Positions 40,231 through 48,301 are shown, numbered from the stretch's first letter. The stretch: 64,000 bases of DNA from Micrococcales bacterium (GCA_009785115.1 WQWY01000015.1:1-64000); one strand, 5' to 3'. Translations and numbers: made by a program. Notes: generated by a model from the letters alone, not told the origin.

Positions 40231-43200
40231 AGGATTCAAGATTCAGCCATAAAGCGGGGCGCACACCGCCGACCGCCGCGACGCCGACACCGTCGTAGCC
40301 GCCGTAGCCGCCCAGGGCGCCACCGGTGTCCACGCGGGCAACGAACGCCGGCGCGTAGCCGGGCGAGCGCAGCCACCACCAGGCGCTAACATCTTCGCCT
40401 TCAAATTTCGCTTGCCCATGATCGTACACCTGAGGTTTGTTCACAGGCATGTTATTGAAATAGTTCAACACCTCTTCCCTGTTCAACAAGAACACTCTGT
40501 CTTCATTCGATTTTTCAGTTCTCTGAAACACTATGTCTTCACCAGAACCACTCTCGTCCCAACCTTCGGTGACGACCGGACGAAGAAGCACGTAGCGATA
40601 TGCCTCGTCGCCGACGAGACGCCTGACCGCCTGTTCGTCGTTCAGGGTTCGTCGCAGCCAGCAGCGATCCCAGTCGACAGTGCCGTCCGCGTCGTGGAAA
40701 GGTGCCAGCGCCACCACGTCCTCACTCAGCAGTAGCGCCCGCAGGCTCAGGCCACCGCCGGGGCGACGCTCTCCTCTGACGGTCAGAACCCGCCAGGAGC
40801 GCTGCCCCAGGTCGACGGTCGTCTTGCTCTCTGCCGGGTCGTAACCATATTCCGCGTACGCCCCGGCCTCGTGATCGACCTGACTTTCGTAGTCGAGAGG
40901 CAAGGTGTCCACGATCTCCCGGCAAGCAGCCCGGTACTCACCCTCGACACCGTCGAGGGCAGGTCGACACCATACGATGCCGGGCCAGCGACTGAGCGTG
41001 CCGTCAGCCTCGGCCTCCGCCAGGCGACGGAATACCTCGTCCCAGTTCTTGTAGAGCCAGTGCCAACCGTTTCCGACCCGACCAGCGCCATCGAGGCCGA
41101 CGGTGCTCAGCATCTGTGCTGCCATAACCTCCCACTCGGCCTTGGCCACACTCCACCCTTGCTCCACACCGACGCACCTTGCGAGGTACTCCCAGACCCA
41201 GAAGGTTCGCGTGCTCGCGTCGCTGCTGGCGTCGTCCCCGTACAGACCGGTAGCGCGCAAGCGCGGGAGAATGCCTTCTGCACGGATCTTTGCCTTGCGC
41301 CAACCCATGTATGCCTCACGCCACAGGGCCAAGCGCTGGTTCTCCAACACCTCGGCTTCGTCGACAAAGGGTCGATCGGCAGCATCCGTGGCCCAGACAG
41401 CATCACCCTCCAACTCACGCCATGCCACATAGCGGTCGGCCGCGTGCACCGCCGCTGCCCACTGTCCCAGCCGGGACCGAAGCTCCTGTTCCTTTTTCCA
41501 GGGTTCCAAGCGTCCGGTTTCAGCAGCCTGACGTAACCATCCGGTCGCACGAAGGCCGAGAGAACGGGTGATGTCGGGCACTGGTGCATCCCACACGCCC
41601 CATGTTCCACGGCTCATGAGCCACAGCGCGGCGTCACCCACAGAACGGCTGGCTTCGACATACATCTGAGCCTGGTGCACCTGAAGGTCAGGGAACAGGC
41701 TCAAGACCTCGATCAGTTCGGCGTAGTCTTCGGCGACTCCCACATAGCAGGAGGCGTAGCTCTCGGGGGTGCCCTTCTTCTTCTCGGCGTCTTTCTTGCG
41801 TTCTCGTGCTCTGCGCAAGAGGGCTCCGGCCAAGTTGTCGCCTGCTTCAGCGTAGCCCGCCTCGATCTCGTCGGAGGTCTCCGTCGACCGGCGAGCGCTC
41901 CACCAGGCGAACAAGCACCGCGCCAGGGCCACAGGAAGGTCCCTGAGCCAGGGAACCTCTACGACCTGACGGAATGCCTCAGTCGCCTCGACGGCTGCTT
42001 CTGCGTCAGCCAGCCACAGCCCACCCGCGTCGCACGCCTTCGTGCAGCCTTTCGCCAACCATTCGTCCCACGCCCTCTCCAGCTCGGCCCGTCGAGCGAA
42101 GACACCTTTCTCTCGGACCTGTTTCGCCGAGTCGAACGTGCGTTGCAGCACCCCCACCACCGACAAGGCACGATCAAGAGGCAGGTCGGCGATCAGCTCG
42201 GCAACAAGGTCTTCACTGAGCAGCGACCCCTCGCTCAACTCCTTCCACACGATGTGCTCCAGCAGCGGTGTGGGCTGGATCGTGGAGATGCTGCTGACCT
42301 TCGGGCCTCGGTAGCGTCCCGGATAGAGCCAGGTCAGCACCTCAGCGGTCGCCGCACACGAGACACCCAAGATCCCCCGAGCGGCGGTGACCCTCTCCAC
42401 CACCACTTCTTGCCACTTCTCAGGAAGGTCTTCCAGCACCCCGCCTTGTTCTTCGTCCCAGAACAGCAAGGCCCGCACCACCAGCACGTCCCTGAGGAAG
42501 TTGATCCCGTTCTTCCTGACCGTGAAATACAGGTCGTCTGACGCAGCGTCGAGCTGCCCCGCGTCGCACCACACAGACTCTTGCATCATCGACTCGGCAT
42601 GGCGCCACCAGTAGTGCTCCTCATGCTTGGCAAGGCGTTCGAGCACCTTCGGTAAGGTGTCGAGCTCTGCCGTGCTCGTCCTCAGAGCCTCCGCCAGGGC
42701 GAAGAAGTTTCTCGCCAAGGGAGTGGGCGCCTCGGTGATCGAGGGCAGGGCCGCCGTGTCCACCCCAGATTGTTGAGGGCTACGCAGTGCCTCTCTGTAG
42801 GCTTCGACCGACTCCATGAACGCCTTGAGGAACGCCTGCTCGCCCTGTTTCCGAGAACTCCCGATCCGCCAGTGCCAGTCATCGCCCAGGGTGAGCCCGC
42901 CAGCCTGAAGGTCACGCTTGAGGTCAGCGCGCCGAGCAGCGAGGAGAACCTTGATCCTCCCACCGTTGCGGGCGTGCCGGGCTGCGGCCTTCACCTCTGG
43001 CAGGATCAGCGACGTCCCGTCCGAATCTTTGAACGTCGACGCGTCGGCGTGGTCGATAAAGACGAGCGTCGGGTGCCGGCCCGCTGCGCGTGCGATGCGA
43101 TCGACCAGCGGCTCGTCCCCTCCCAGGTCGTCTGCTACCACGCTCCCCAACCGCCTGGCCTGCGGGCGGTAGTGGTAGAACCTCTTCTTGGCTGCGGCAG

Positions 43201-44089
43201 CTTTGTCCACAGCCTCGACGAGCAGCCGGGTCTTGCCCCATCCGCCAGGCCCCGTCACCAGGCGTACGCAGTCTTCTCCGCCGCGCTCTACCCACTCGAT
43301 CACGTCCGCCGGGTCGATGCCCGACCACGACACCTGATACGGCGCGACGTCGTGATCGGGGGTCAGCATGCGAGCAGGCGAATCCTCTCTGGGGTCGTAG
43401 CGGCCCGGGAGCGACCGTGCCGCCTTGCCCAGCTCGGAGTGCTTCGCCGTGAGCATCGACGAAGCTATGGCAAAGAAGGTCCCTGCGACCAGAAAGGCCG
43501 CCCAGCCTGCGGCAGGCCCCCAACCGTCCGGCGTCGACTGCTGGAACAGGGCCTTCCCCACGGCAGCGAGCCACGGGCCGCTCAGCACCGCTGCGCACAC
43601 CAGCTCTGCCAACGTGCACACGATCACCCCGGTTATGCGGAGAAACACCGCCTTCTTCGCATCGAAGTGCTCTGTCTCTGTGGCCAGACGGCCGGCGAAC
43701 GTCACCCAACGGGCAGCCAGCACCCCGGCAACCGCCACCAGCACCCAGCTCCAGCGTGGCCCTGTCGTGGTGGCGAACCACGCTGCGGCCCACACCGCGA
43801 CGACCAGCAGCACCCGTGCGACTCGCTCCACCCAGATGCCCTGGAAGTTGTTCAGCCCGCGCACCCGAACCCGTGACGCCCGCGTGACCATCTCGCGGCG
43901 ATGAGCCGCCTCCGCACCCACCGTCGCCACCACCAGTGCGACTGCCCCGCCGAGGGGCCACCCCCAGGCCGACGGCACGAACGGTATGACACGAGCTCCG
44001 AGGACCACCCCGACGCCTACCAGCAGACCGAAGATGACAGGCCATGCCTCACGTACGGTGACTTGTGATCTACCCCTCCACGCGGCCAT
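40229..44089 (-). CDS. Membrane-anchored P-loop NTPase with DGR-diversified C-terminal domain
   Basis: The 1286-residue protein has about six hydrophobic segments in its first 213 residues (16-39, 43-60, 90-108, 113-131, 150-178, 194-213). A P-loop NTPase follows, with Walker A GPGGWGKT (280-287) and Walker B TLVFIDHAD (341-349), then a long helical region with STAND-like character, and from about residue 1090 a DUF6273-like ligand-binding domain ending in WWWLRSPG...GVRPALWLNLES. VR covers residues 1235-1279, where 13 residues differ from those TR would encode. Most architecture statements are inferred from motifs. This is the DGR target and probably a sensor whose binding face can be rediversified. 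It is not a phage tail protein, since no phage genes surround it. Confidence 0.9.
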   Translation of the reverse strand: MAAWRGRSQVTVREAWPVIFGLLVGVGVVLGARVIPFVPSAWGWPLGGAVALVVATVGAEAAHRREMVTRASRVRVRGLNNFQGIWVERVARVLLVVAVWAAAWFATTTGPRWSWVLVAVAGVLAARWVTFAGRLATETEHFDAKKAVFLRITGVIVCTLAELVCAAVLSGPWLAAVGKALFQQSTPDGWGPAAGWAAFLVAGTFFAIASSMLTAKHSELGKAARSLPGRYDPREDSPARMLTPDHDVAPYQVSWSGIDPADVIEWVERGGEDCVRLVTGPGGWGKTRLLVEAVDKAAAAKKRFYHYRPQARRLGSVVADDLGGDEPLVDRIARAAGRHPTLVFIDHADASTFKDSDGTSLILPEVKAAARHARNGGRIKVLLAARRADLKRDLQAGGLTLGDDWHWRIGSSRKQGEQAFLKAFMESVEAYREALRSPQQSGVDTAALPSITEAPTPLARNFFALAEALRTSTAELDTLPKVLERLAKHEEHYWWRHAESMMQESVWCDAGQLDAASDDLYFTVRKNGINFLRDVLVVRALLFWDEEQGGVLEDLPEKWQEVVVERVTAARGILGVSCAATAEVLTWLYPGRYRGPKVSSISTIQPTPLLEHIVWKELSEGSLLSEDLVAELIADLPLDRALSVVGVLQRTFDSAKQVREKGVFARRAELERAWDEWLAKGCTKACDAGGLWLADAEAAVEATEAFRQVVEVPWLRDLPVALARCLFAWWSARRSTETSDEIEAGYAEAGDNLAGALLRRARERKKDAEKKKGTPESYASCYVGVAEDYAELIEVLSLFPDLQVHQAQMYVEASRSVGDAALWLMSRGTWGVWDAPVPDITRSLGLRATGWLRQAAETGRLEPWKKEQELRSRLGQWAAAVHAADRYVAWRELEGDAVWATDAADRPFVDEAEVLENQRLALWREAYMGWRKAKIRAEGILPRLRATGLYGDDASSDASTRTFWVWEYLARCVGVEQGWSVAKAEWEVMAAQMLSTVGLDGAGRVGNGWHWLYKNWDEVFRRLAEAEADGTLSRWPGIVWCRPALDGVEGEYRAACREIVDTLPLDYESQVDHEAGAYAEYGYDPAESKTTVDLGQRSWRVLTVRGERRPGGGLSLRALLLSEDVVALAPFHDADGTVDWDRCWLRRTLNDEQAVRRLVGDEAYRYVLLRPVVTEGWDESGSGEDIVFQRTEKSNEDRVFLLNREEVLNYFNNMPVNKPQVYDHGQAKFEGEDVSAWWWLRSPGYAPAFVARVDTGGALGGYGGYDGVGVAAVGGVRPALWLNLES
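40255..40387 (-). repeat. DGR variable repeat (VR)
   Basis: The 133-bp 3' end of the NTPase gene, aligned without gaps to TR at 39424-39556. There are 115 identities and 18 substitutions, all opposite TR adenines (A to T, G or C). Substitutions are confined to 40291-40359. The last 36 bp (40255-40290) are GC-rich and identical to TR, as expected for the initiation-of-mutagenic-homing segment. Confidence 0.97.
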
Positions 44090-44150
44090 ATCCTGATCCC
44101 ACCATGAAGAGGCGACCAGCGACAGGGCTAGCAGTCGGGTGAATGCGTTC

Positions 44151-44552
44151 TCATCCGGTGGTAGGACCGTCGACGAGGGTGAGAGCTGGGCGGTCGCGGT
44201 CTCTCGCCACCTGGGCCAAGCGGGTGTCGAACGTGGCGAGGGTGGCGTCTTCGTGGTCAGCGACGTCGAGCACGCAACAATCAGGCAGTCGTAGAGACGT
44301 GGAAGCCCGGAGACGCCCGAGGCGCCACGGGTGCTCGGGGTCTGGTGACCAGACCATCACTCCGACCCGTTCCATCAGATCACGCAGCGCCGGCTCTTGC
44401 CCTTGCCTTGCTGCGCCTACCACGCACTCAGCGAGGGTCAACGGATGGATGAGCAGCTCTTCCTCGGTGTCCAGGATGTCCAACGCCTGGGCGGCGTGGA
44501 CGTGTCCGTGCTCAGCGAACGCGATGATGACGTTGGCGTCGAGGACGATCAC
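44151..44552 (-). CDS. vapC: PIN-domain toxin (VapC-like)
   Basis: The 133-residue PIN ribonuclease has acidic residues Asp5 (MIVLDAN), Glu42 (LTLAECVV), Asp91 (LPDCCVLD) and Asp109 (TFDTRL). The GTG start overlaps the antitoxin stop (GTGA). VapC toxins cleave tRNA or rRNA when freed from the antitoxin. It is the gene immediately upstream of the DGR target and would help retain the island. Confidence 0.88.
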   Translation of the reverse strand: MIVLDANVIIAFAEHGHVHAAQALDILDTEEELLIHPLTLAECVVGAARQGQEPALRDLMERVGVMVWSPDPEHPWRLGRLRASTSLRLPDCCVLDVADHEDATLATFDTRLAQVARDRDRPALTLVDGPTTG

Positions 44553-44812
44553 TCTGGCCAGTCCTCACGCAGACCCTCGAGGTAGTCCGGCGGGTAGACC
44601 CCGTGCAACGACCCCATGACGGCCTGGAGATCGTCACGCCGCCCTCGGCGGGCCTCGGCTCGCTGCGACTCCAACGCTGAGGCGCCCAGCAGGGCGAGGT
44701 TCGCCACCAGCTGACTACGAGCCTCGTGCGGCCATGCGGCCGAGGCGGCATCCAGCGCATGGTCGAGCTCAGGCGTCACCGAGACCTGAATCCGCCGCAT
44801 CACCGTAGGCAC
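44549..44812 (-). CDS. vapB: Ribbon-helix-helix antitoxin (VapB-like)
   Basis: MRRIQVSVTPELDHALDAAS is a ribbon-helix-helix N-terminus. The C-terminal GVYPPDYLEGLREDWPE likely wraps the PIN toxin. The GTG at 44812 lies 6 bp after a TACACT -10-like hexamer, so a leaderless start is plausible. The ATG at 44800 (MRRIQV) is the alternative. A perfect inverted repeat immediately upstream is probably its autoregulatory operator. Confidence 0.82.
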   Translation of the reverse strand: MPTVMRRIQVSVTPELDHALDAASAAWPHEARSQLVANLALLGASALESQRAEARRGRRDDLQAVMGSLHGVYPPDYLEGLREDWPE

Positions 44813-44819
44813 TCGCTAA

Positions 44820-44848
44820 GTGTACCACCAATGTTCTCAGTGGTACAC
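44820..44848. promoter_or_regulatory. Operator of the first toxin-antitoxin module
   Basis: Perfect 9-bp arms GTGTACCAC and GTGGTACAC with an 11-nt spacer overlap the -10-like TACACT, 7 bp upstream of the antitoxin start. This fits autorepression by the antitoxin-toxin complex. Confidence 0.7.
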
Positions 44849-44898
44849 CCTCGGTGCGGGCGCCTTCGGCGGCTAGGAGGGTCGGGGCTGGTGCCGGG

Positions 44899-45324
44899 TC
44901 AGACGGTGTCGGCGAGAACCTCCACCTCGACCTTGATGGCTTCGTAGGTCCCCAGGGCGCGGGCATCTCTGGTCACCAGGACGGCGTCGTGCTCCTTGGC
45001 AGCCAGAGCGACGAGGGCGTCGTAGACGGCACCGCCTGCGACCCCGACGCCGGCCAGCTGACGATGGACGTTCGTGGCGAGAGCCTCAGAAAGCGTCAGC
45101 ACCTCAGGAAACCAGGCGTCGATCAGCGCGACAGCCTCGGACGGCTCCACCTGGGCGTCCCCCGCCAAGCGGGTCAGCACGGAGTAGGCCTCCGCGAGAG
45201 AGTGCGCTGTCGCGCACAGGTCTCGACCTGACAGCGTCTCGACGATCAGGTCGTGCTGCGGGTGGCTACGCATGAGCAGCGGCACCGACACGGACGTGTC
45301 GCAGGCGAACCGAGGACGACTCAC
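44899..45324 (-). CDS. vapC: PIN-domain toxin (VapC-like), second module
   Basis: The 141-residue PIN protein has Asp9 (FACDTSV), Glu45 (HSLAEAYSVL), Asp102 (VYDALVALAA) and Asp120 (LVTRDARAL), the four acidic active-site residues. The GTG overlaps the stop of the AbrB-type antitoxin gene. It is unrelated in sequence detail to the first PIN protein except for the active site. Confidence 0.88.
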   Translation of the reverse strand: MSRPRFACDTSVSVPLLMRSHPQHDLIVETLSGRDLCATAHSLAEAYSVLTRLAGDAQVEPSEAVALIDAWFPEVLTLSEALATNVHRQLAGVGVAGGAVYDALVALAAKEHDAVLVTRDARALGTYEAIKVEVEVLADTV

Positions 45325-45560
45325 CTACGACCCGCGTCCCGCAGCGCCTCGATCATCTCGTCGGTGACGACGGTGTCAGAGTCGGCGACCAGCCGTCCCT
45401 GCTCGTCACGGACGATCCGCGCACGACGCCGCTCAGGGACGAGGGCGAGCCCCGCGCCGTAAGGAGTGATCTCGACCTTGGTACCAGACTCCAGGCGCAG
45501 CGCCTCTCGGTACGGCTTCGGGAGCATGATCCGGCCAGCGGAATCGACGGTGGCTAGCAT
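45321..45560 (-). CDS. AbrB/SpoVT-type antitoxin
   Basis: The 79-residue protein opens with a swapped-hairpin AbrB domain (VDSAGRIMLPKPYREALRLESGTKVEIT). The remainder should bind the PIN toxin. On the minus strand a TAAGAT hexamer sits 8 bp before the ATG, suggesting a short leader. Two direct TGGTAAG copies, 12 bp apart, precede it and may be binding sites. Confidence 0.85.
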   Translation of the reverse strand: MLATVDSAGRIMLPKPYREALRLESGTKVEITPYGAGLALVPERRRARIVRDEQGRLVADSDTVVTDEMIEALRDAGRR

Positions 45561-45675
45561 GGGAAAATCTTACCAGGCCACTTACCACGACGGGTACCCT
45601 GGTGTGAGAGGCCGAGCCGGGTGGCCAGGATGTGGAAGCGCGAGACTCTCCAGCGTGGAGGAAGACCGAACGGCG

Positions 45676-45779
45676 TCAGGCTGGGTCGGCCTCGGCGGCG
45701 CGTTCGGCGAGCAGACGGGTCCACAGGTCGTCGACCTGGGCGATCAGGTCGTGGTCGGAGCCGGTGCCGTCGAGGATGA
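45676..45779 (-). repeat. Right direct repeat of the DGR island (coaE 3' end)
   Basis: The last 104 bp of intact coaE, paired with the copy at 37907-38010. The longest uninterrupted identity, about 62 bp, is at the coaE-internal side (45718-45779) and is the likely crossover region. Confidence 0.88.
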
Positions 45780-46299
45780 CGTCGGCGGCGGCCAGGCGTT
45801 CGTCGTCGCTGGCCTGGATGGCGACACGGGTCTGTGCCTGTTCCTGGCTCATGCCGCGCAGGCGCACCAATCGTTCGACGCGCAGGTCTGCCGGGGCGTT
45901 CACCAGCACCAGCAGCTCGAAACGATCGGCCTGCCCGGTCTCGACCAGCAGCGGGACGGAGTGCACCACCACGGCCTGCGGGTCACGCACCGCAGCGGCC
46001 GCCTCACGCTCGGCACCGATCCGTCGAACCTCAGGATGGACGATCGCCTCCAGGCGAGCCCTCGCCGCGTCGTCGGAGAAGACGACCTGCCCGAGCGCCT
46101 CACGATCCAGGGTCCCGTCAGCGGCGAGCACGTCAGGGCCGAACTCCTCGAGCACCGCGTCGTACCCGACGGTGCCCGGCGCCACAGCGGCCCGTGCGAG
46201 CTCGTCGGCGTCGATCACCACCGCGCCCAGCTCTGCCAACCGTCTCGACGCGACCGACTTGCCCGCCGCGATGCCACCTGTGAGCCCGATGCGTTGCAT
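45676..46299 (-). CDS. coaE: Dephospho-CoA kinase
   Basis: Final step of CoA synthesis. P-loop GLTGGIAAGKS is at residues 5-15, followed by VIDADELARA, VVHSVPLLVE, and VNAPADLRVERLVRLRGMS. The 207 residues are complete. In many actinobacteria uvrB follows rpsA-coaE closely. Here 11 kb of accessory DNA intervenes. Its 3' end is duplicated at the far side of the DGR island. Confidence 0.96.
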   Translation of the reverse strand: MQRIGLTGGIAAGKSVASRRLAELGAVVIDADELARAAVAPGTVGYDAVLEEFGPDVLAADGTLDREALGQVVFSDDAARARLEAIVHPEVRRIGAEREAAAAVRDPQAVVVHSVPLLVETGQADRFELLVLVNAPADLRVERLVRLRGMSQEQAQTRVAIQASDDERLAAADVILDGTGSDHDLIAQVDDLWTRLLAERAAEADPA

Positions 46300-46525
46300 C
46301 TTTCCATCCTGCCTGACGAGGGCGGGTCACCCAACCGCTCAGGCCAGGCGTCAACCACCTGGGCTCAGCACCAGAGGCTCCGAGGCTGTGTCGACCAGGC
46401 CGCCAGGCCCTTCTGTCCCACGTGCACCAGGTGTCTCGCTGACGCCAGGCCCCGAGAGACCTCGAGCGCCGTCGCGTCGACGCACGACCTCACCCGTCCC
46501 GTGCACGGTGCTCCCCTGACACGCC

Positions 46526-46563
46526 GACGGCCGGCCACCCCGTCGCGGGGGCGGCCGGCCGTC
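46526..46563 (-). terminator. rpsA terminator
   Basis: An 11-bp perfect stem GACGGCCGGCC/GGCCGGCCGTC with a 16-nt loop ends 13 bp past the rpsA stop. The remaining 226 bp before coaE (46300-46525) show no gene and presumably contain the coaE promoter. Confidence 0.8.
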
Positions 46564-46576
46564 AGGACCCTAGAGG

Positions 46577-48055
46577 TCAGCTGCCGGTGAGCTTCTCGCG
46601 CAGCGCGGCGAGGGCCTCGTCGGAAGCCAGCGTGCCGGTCGCCTCGTCGGTGGACGAGGAGTAGGAGGACGACGAGGAAGAAGCCGCCTCCTGGCCGTCA
46701 GCCTCGGGCGTCGCCTCGCTCTCAGCCTTGGCGGCAGCGGTGACCTGCTGCCGGTGGGCCTCCCAGCGCTCGTGAGCGGCCGCGTACTGCGCCTCCCACT
46801 CCTCGCGCTGCTTCTCGAAGCCCTCGAGCCACTCGTTGGTCTCGGAGTCGAAGCCCTCGGGGTACTTGTAGTTGCCCTGCTCGTCGTACTCCGCGGCCAT
46901 CCCGTACAGCGCCGGGTCGAAGTCCTCGGACTCGGGGTCGAATCCCTCGTTGGCCTGCTTCAGCGACAGCGAGATGCGGCGACGCTCCAGGTCGATGTCG
47001 ATGACCTTGACGAACACGTCGGAACCGACCTGGACGACCTGCTCGGGGATCTCCACGTGGCGCACCGCCAGCTCGGAGATGTGCACGAGGCCCTCGATGC
47101 CGTCCTCGACGCGCACGAACGCACCGAAGGGCACCAGCTTGGTGACCTTGCCGGGCACGACCTGCCCGATCGCGTGCGTGCGGGCGAAGGTCTGCCACGG
47201 GTCTTCCTGCGTCGCCTTCAGCGACAGGGAGACACGCTCGCGGTCGAAGTCCACGTCGAGCACCTCGACGGTGACCTCCTGGCCGACCTCGACGACCTCG
47301 CCGGGGTGGTCGATGTGCTTCCAGGAGAGCTCGGAGACGTGCACCAGGCCGTCGACCCCGCCGAGGTCGACGAACGCGCCGAAGTTGACGATGGACGAGA
47401 CCACACCGGGGCGCACCTGGCCCTTCTGCAGGGTCTGCAGGAAGGTGGACCGCACCTCCGACTGGGTCTGCTCCAGCCAGGCACGCCGCGACAGCACGAC
47501 GTTGTTGCGGTTCTTGTCCAGCTCGATGATCTTCGCCTCGATCTCCTTGCCCACGTAGGGAGCGAGGTCACGCACGCGACGCATCTCCACCAGGGAGGCC
47601 GGGAGGAAGCCGCGCAGGCCGATGTCGAGGATCAGGCCACCCTTGACCACCTCGATGACGGTGCCGGAGACGACGCCGTCCTCCTCCTTGATCTTCTCGA
47701 TCGTGCCCCAGGCGCGCTCGTACTGGGCGCGCTTCTTGGACAGGATCAGCCGACCCTCCTTGTCCTCCTTCTGGAGCACCAGAGCCTCGACCTCGTCACC
47801 GAGGTGGACGACCTCGGCCGGGTCCACGTCGTGCTTGATGGACAGCTCGCGCGAGGGGATGACGCCTTCGGTCTTATAACCGATGTCGAGGAGAACCTCG
47901 TCGCGGTCCACCTTGACGATGGTGCCGGAGACGATGTCGCCGTCGTTGAAGTACTTGATCGTGGCGTCGATCGCCGCGATGAGGTCCTCGGTCGTGCCGA
48001 TGTCGTTGACAGCGACCTGAGAGGTGGTCGTCGGCGCTGGGGTCGTGATGCTCAT
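46577..48055 (-). CDS. rpsA: 30S ribosomal protein S1
   Basis: The 492-residue protein has four S1/OB-fold RNA-binding domains (around residues 36-105, 123-190, 208-276 and 293-362), typical of actinobacterial S1, and an acidic Ser-rich tail. The ATG at 48055 gives MSITTPAPTTTSQ, the usual start. The frame extends upstream through the leader without similarity. The ribosome binding site is not obvious (ACTCCTTC precedes the ATG), which fits an RNA-structured leader. Confidence 0.97.
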   Translation of the reverse strand: MSITTPAPTTTSQVAVNDIGTTEDLIAAIDATIKYFNDGDIVSGTIVKVDRDEVLLDIGYKTEGVIPSRELSIKHDVDPAEVVHLGDEVEALVLQKEDKEGRLILSKKRAQYERAWGTIEKIKEEDGVVSGTVIEVVKGGLILDIGLRGFLPASLVEMRRVRDLAPYVGKEIEAKIIELDKNRNNVVLSRRAWLEQTQSEVRSTFLQTLQKGQVRPGVVSSIVNFGAFVDLGGVDGLVHVSELSWKHIDHPGEVVEVGQEVTVEVLDVDFDRERVSLSLKATQEDPWQTFARTHAIGQVVPGKVTKLVPFGAFVRVEDGIEGLVHISELAVRHVEIPEQVVQVGSDVFVKVIDIDLERRRISLSLKQANEGFDPESEDFDPALYGMAAEYDEQGNYKYPEGFDSETNEWLEGFEKQREEWEAQYAAAHERWEAHRQQVTAAAKAESEATPEADGQEAASSSSSSYSSSTDEATGTLASDEALAALREKLTGS

Positions 48056-48134
48056 GAAGGAGTGGGCTCCGATGCGGACAGGAGTAGTGCGGACAAGGAC
48101 GAACGAGAAGAACCGGCCGTGAGACCGGTCGCCC

Positions 48135-48225
48135 CGTACCACTCCCGAGGGGTGGTACGAAGAGCACGACCTGCACGTGCCTTGCGAGGCACGACCCTAC
48201 TGGGCGCGGCCTTGCGAGGCACGAC
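48135..48225 (-). promoter_or_regulatory. Structured rpsA leader with 17-bp direct repeats
   Basis: The roughly 195-nt leader contains an 8-bp hairpin (CGTACCAC/GTGGTACG, 48135-48159) and two copies of GCCTTGCGAGGCACGAC 30 bp apart (48179 and 48209). Each copy holds a GCCT/AGGC mini-hairpin. S1 autoregulates its own translation in other bacteria, so this is a candidate control region. The link is inferred. Confidence 0.6.
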
Positions 48226-48256
48226 GAAGCCGACGGCGCACGCGGCACCGCGCGCG

Positions 48257-48285
48257 ATCCTAGGTCACGCACCGATCCGGGTCAA
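48257..48285 (-). promoter_or_regulatory. rpsA promoter
   Basis: On the minus strand TTGACC (48285-48280) and TAGGAT (48262-48257) are separated by exactly 17 bp, a near-consensus housekeeping promoter. Transcription would begin near 48250, giving a leader of about 195 nt. Confidence 0.8.
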
Positions 48286-48301
48286 AGCGAGCACGCCGAC
48301 G

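Larger units (their letters stand above)
37907..45779. mobile_element. Putative DGR genomic island inserted at the coaE 3' end
   Basis: The interval between the two 104-bp direct repeats carries the reverse transcriptase, template repeat, avd, the variable-repeat NTPase and two toxin-antitoxin pairs, all on the minus strand. The repeat arrangement keeps coaE intact on the right and leaves a 3' fragment on the left, as integrative elements that target gene 3' ends do. No integrase or transposase gene lies inside, so mobilisation would have to be in trans or the integrase has been lost. Confidence 0.7.

Noticed and set aside
40229..44089. Phage tail-fibre type DGR target
   Set aside because: The target has transmembrane segments and an NTPase motif, and no phage structural genes lie nearby.
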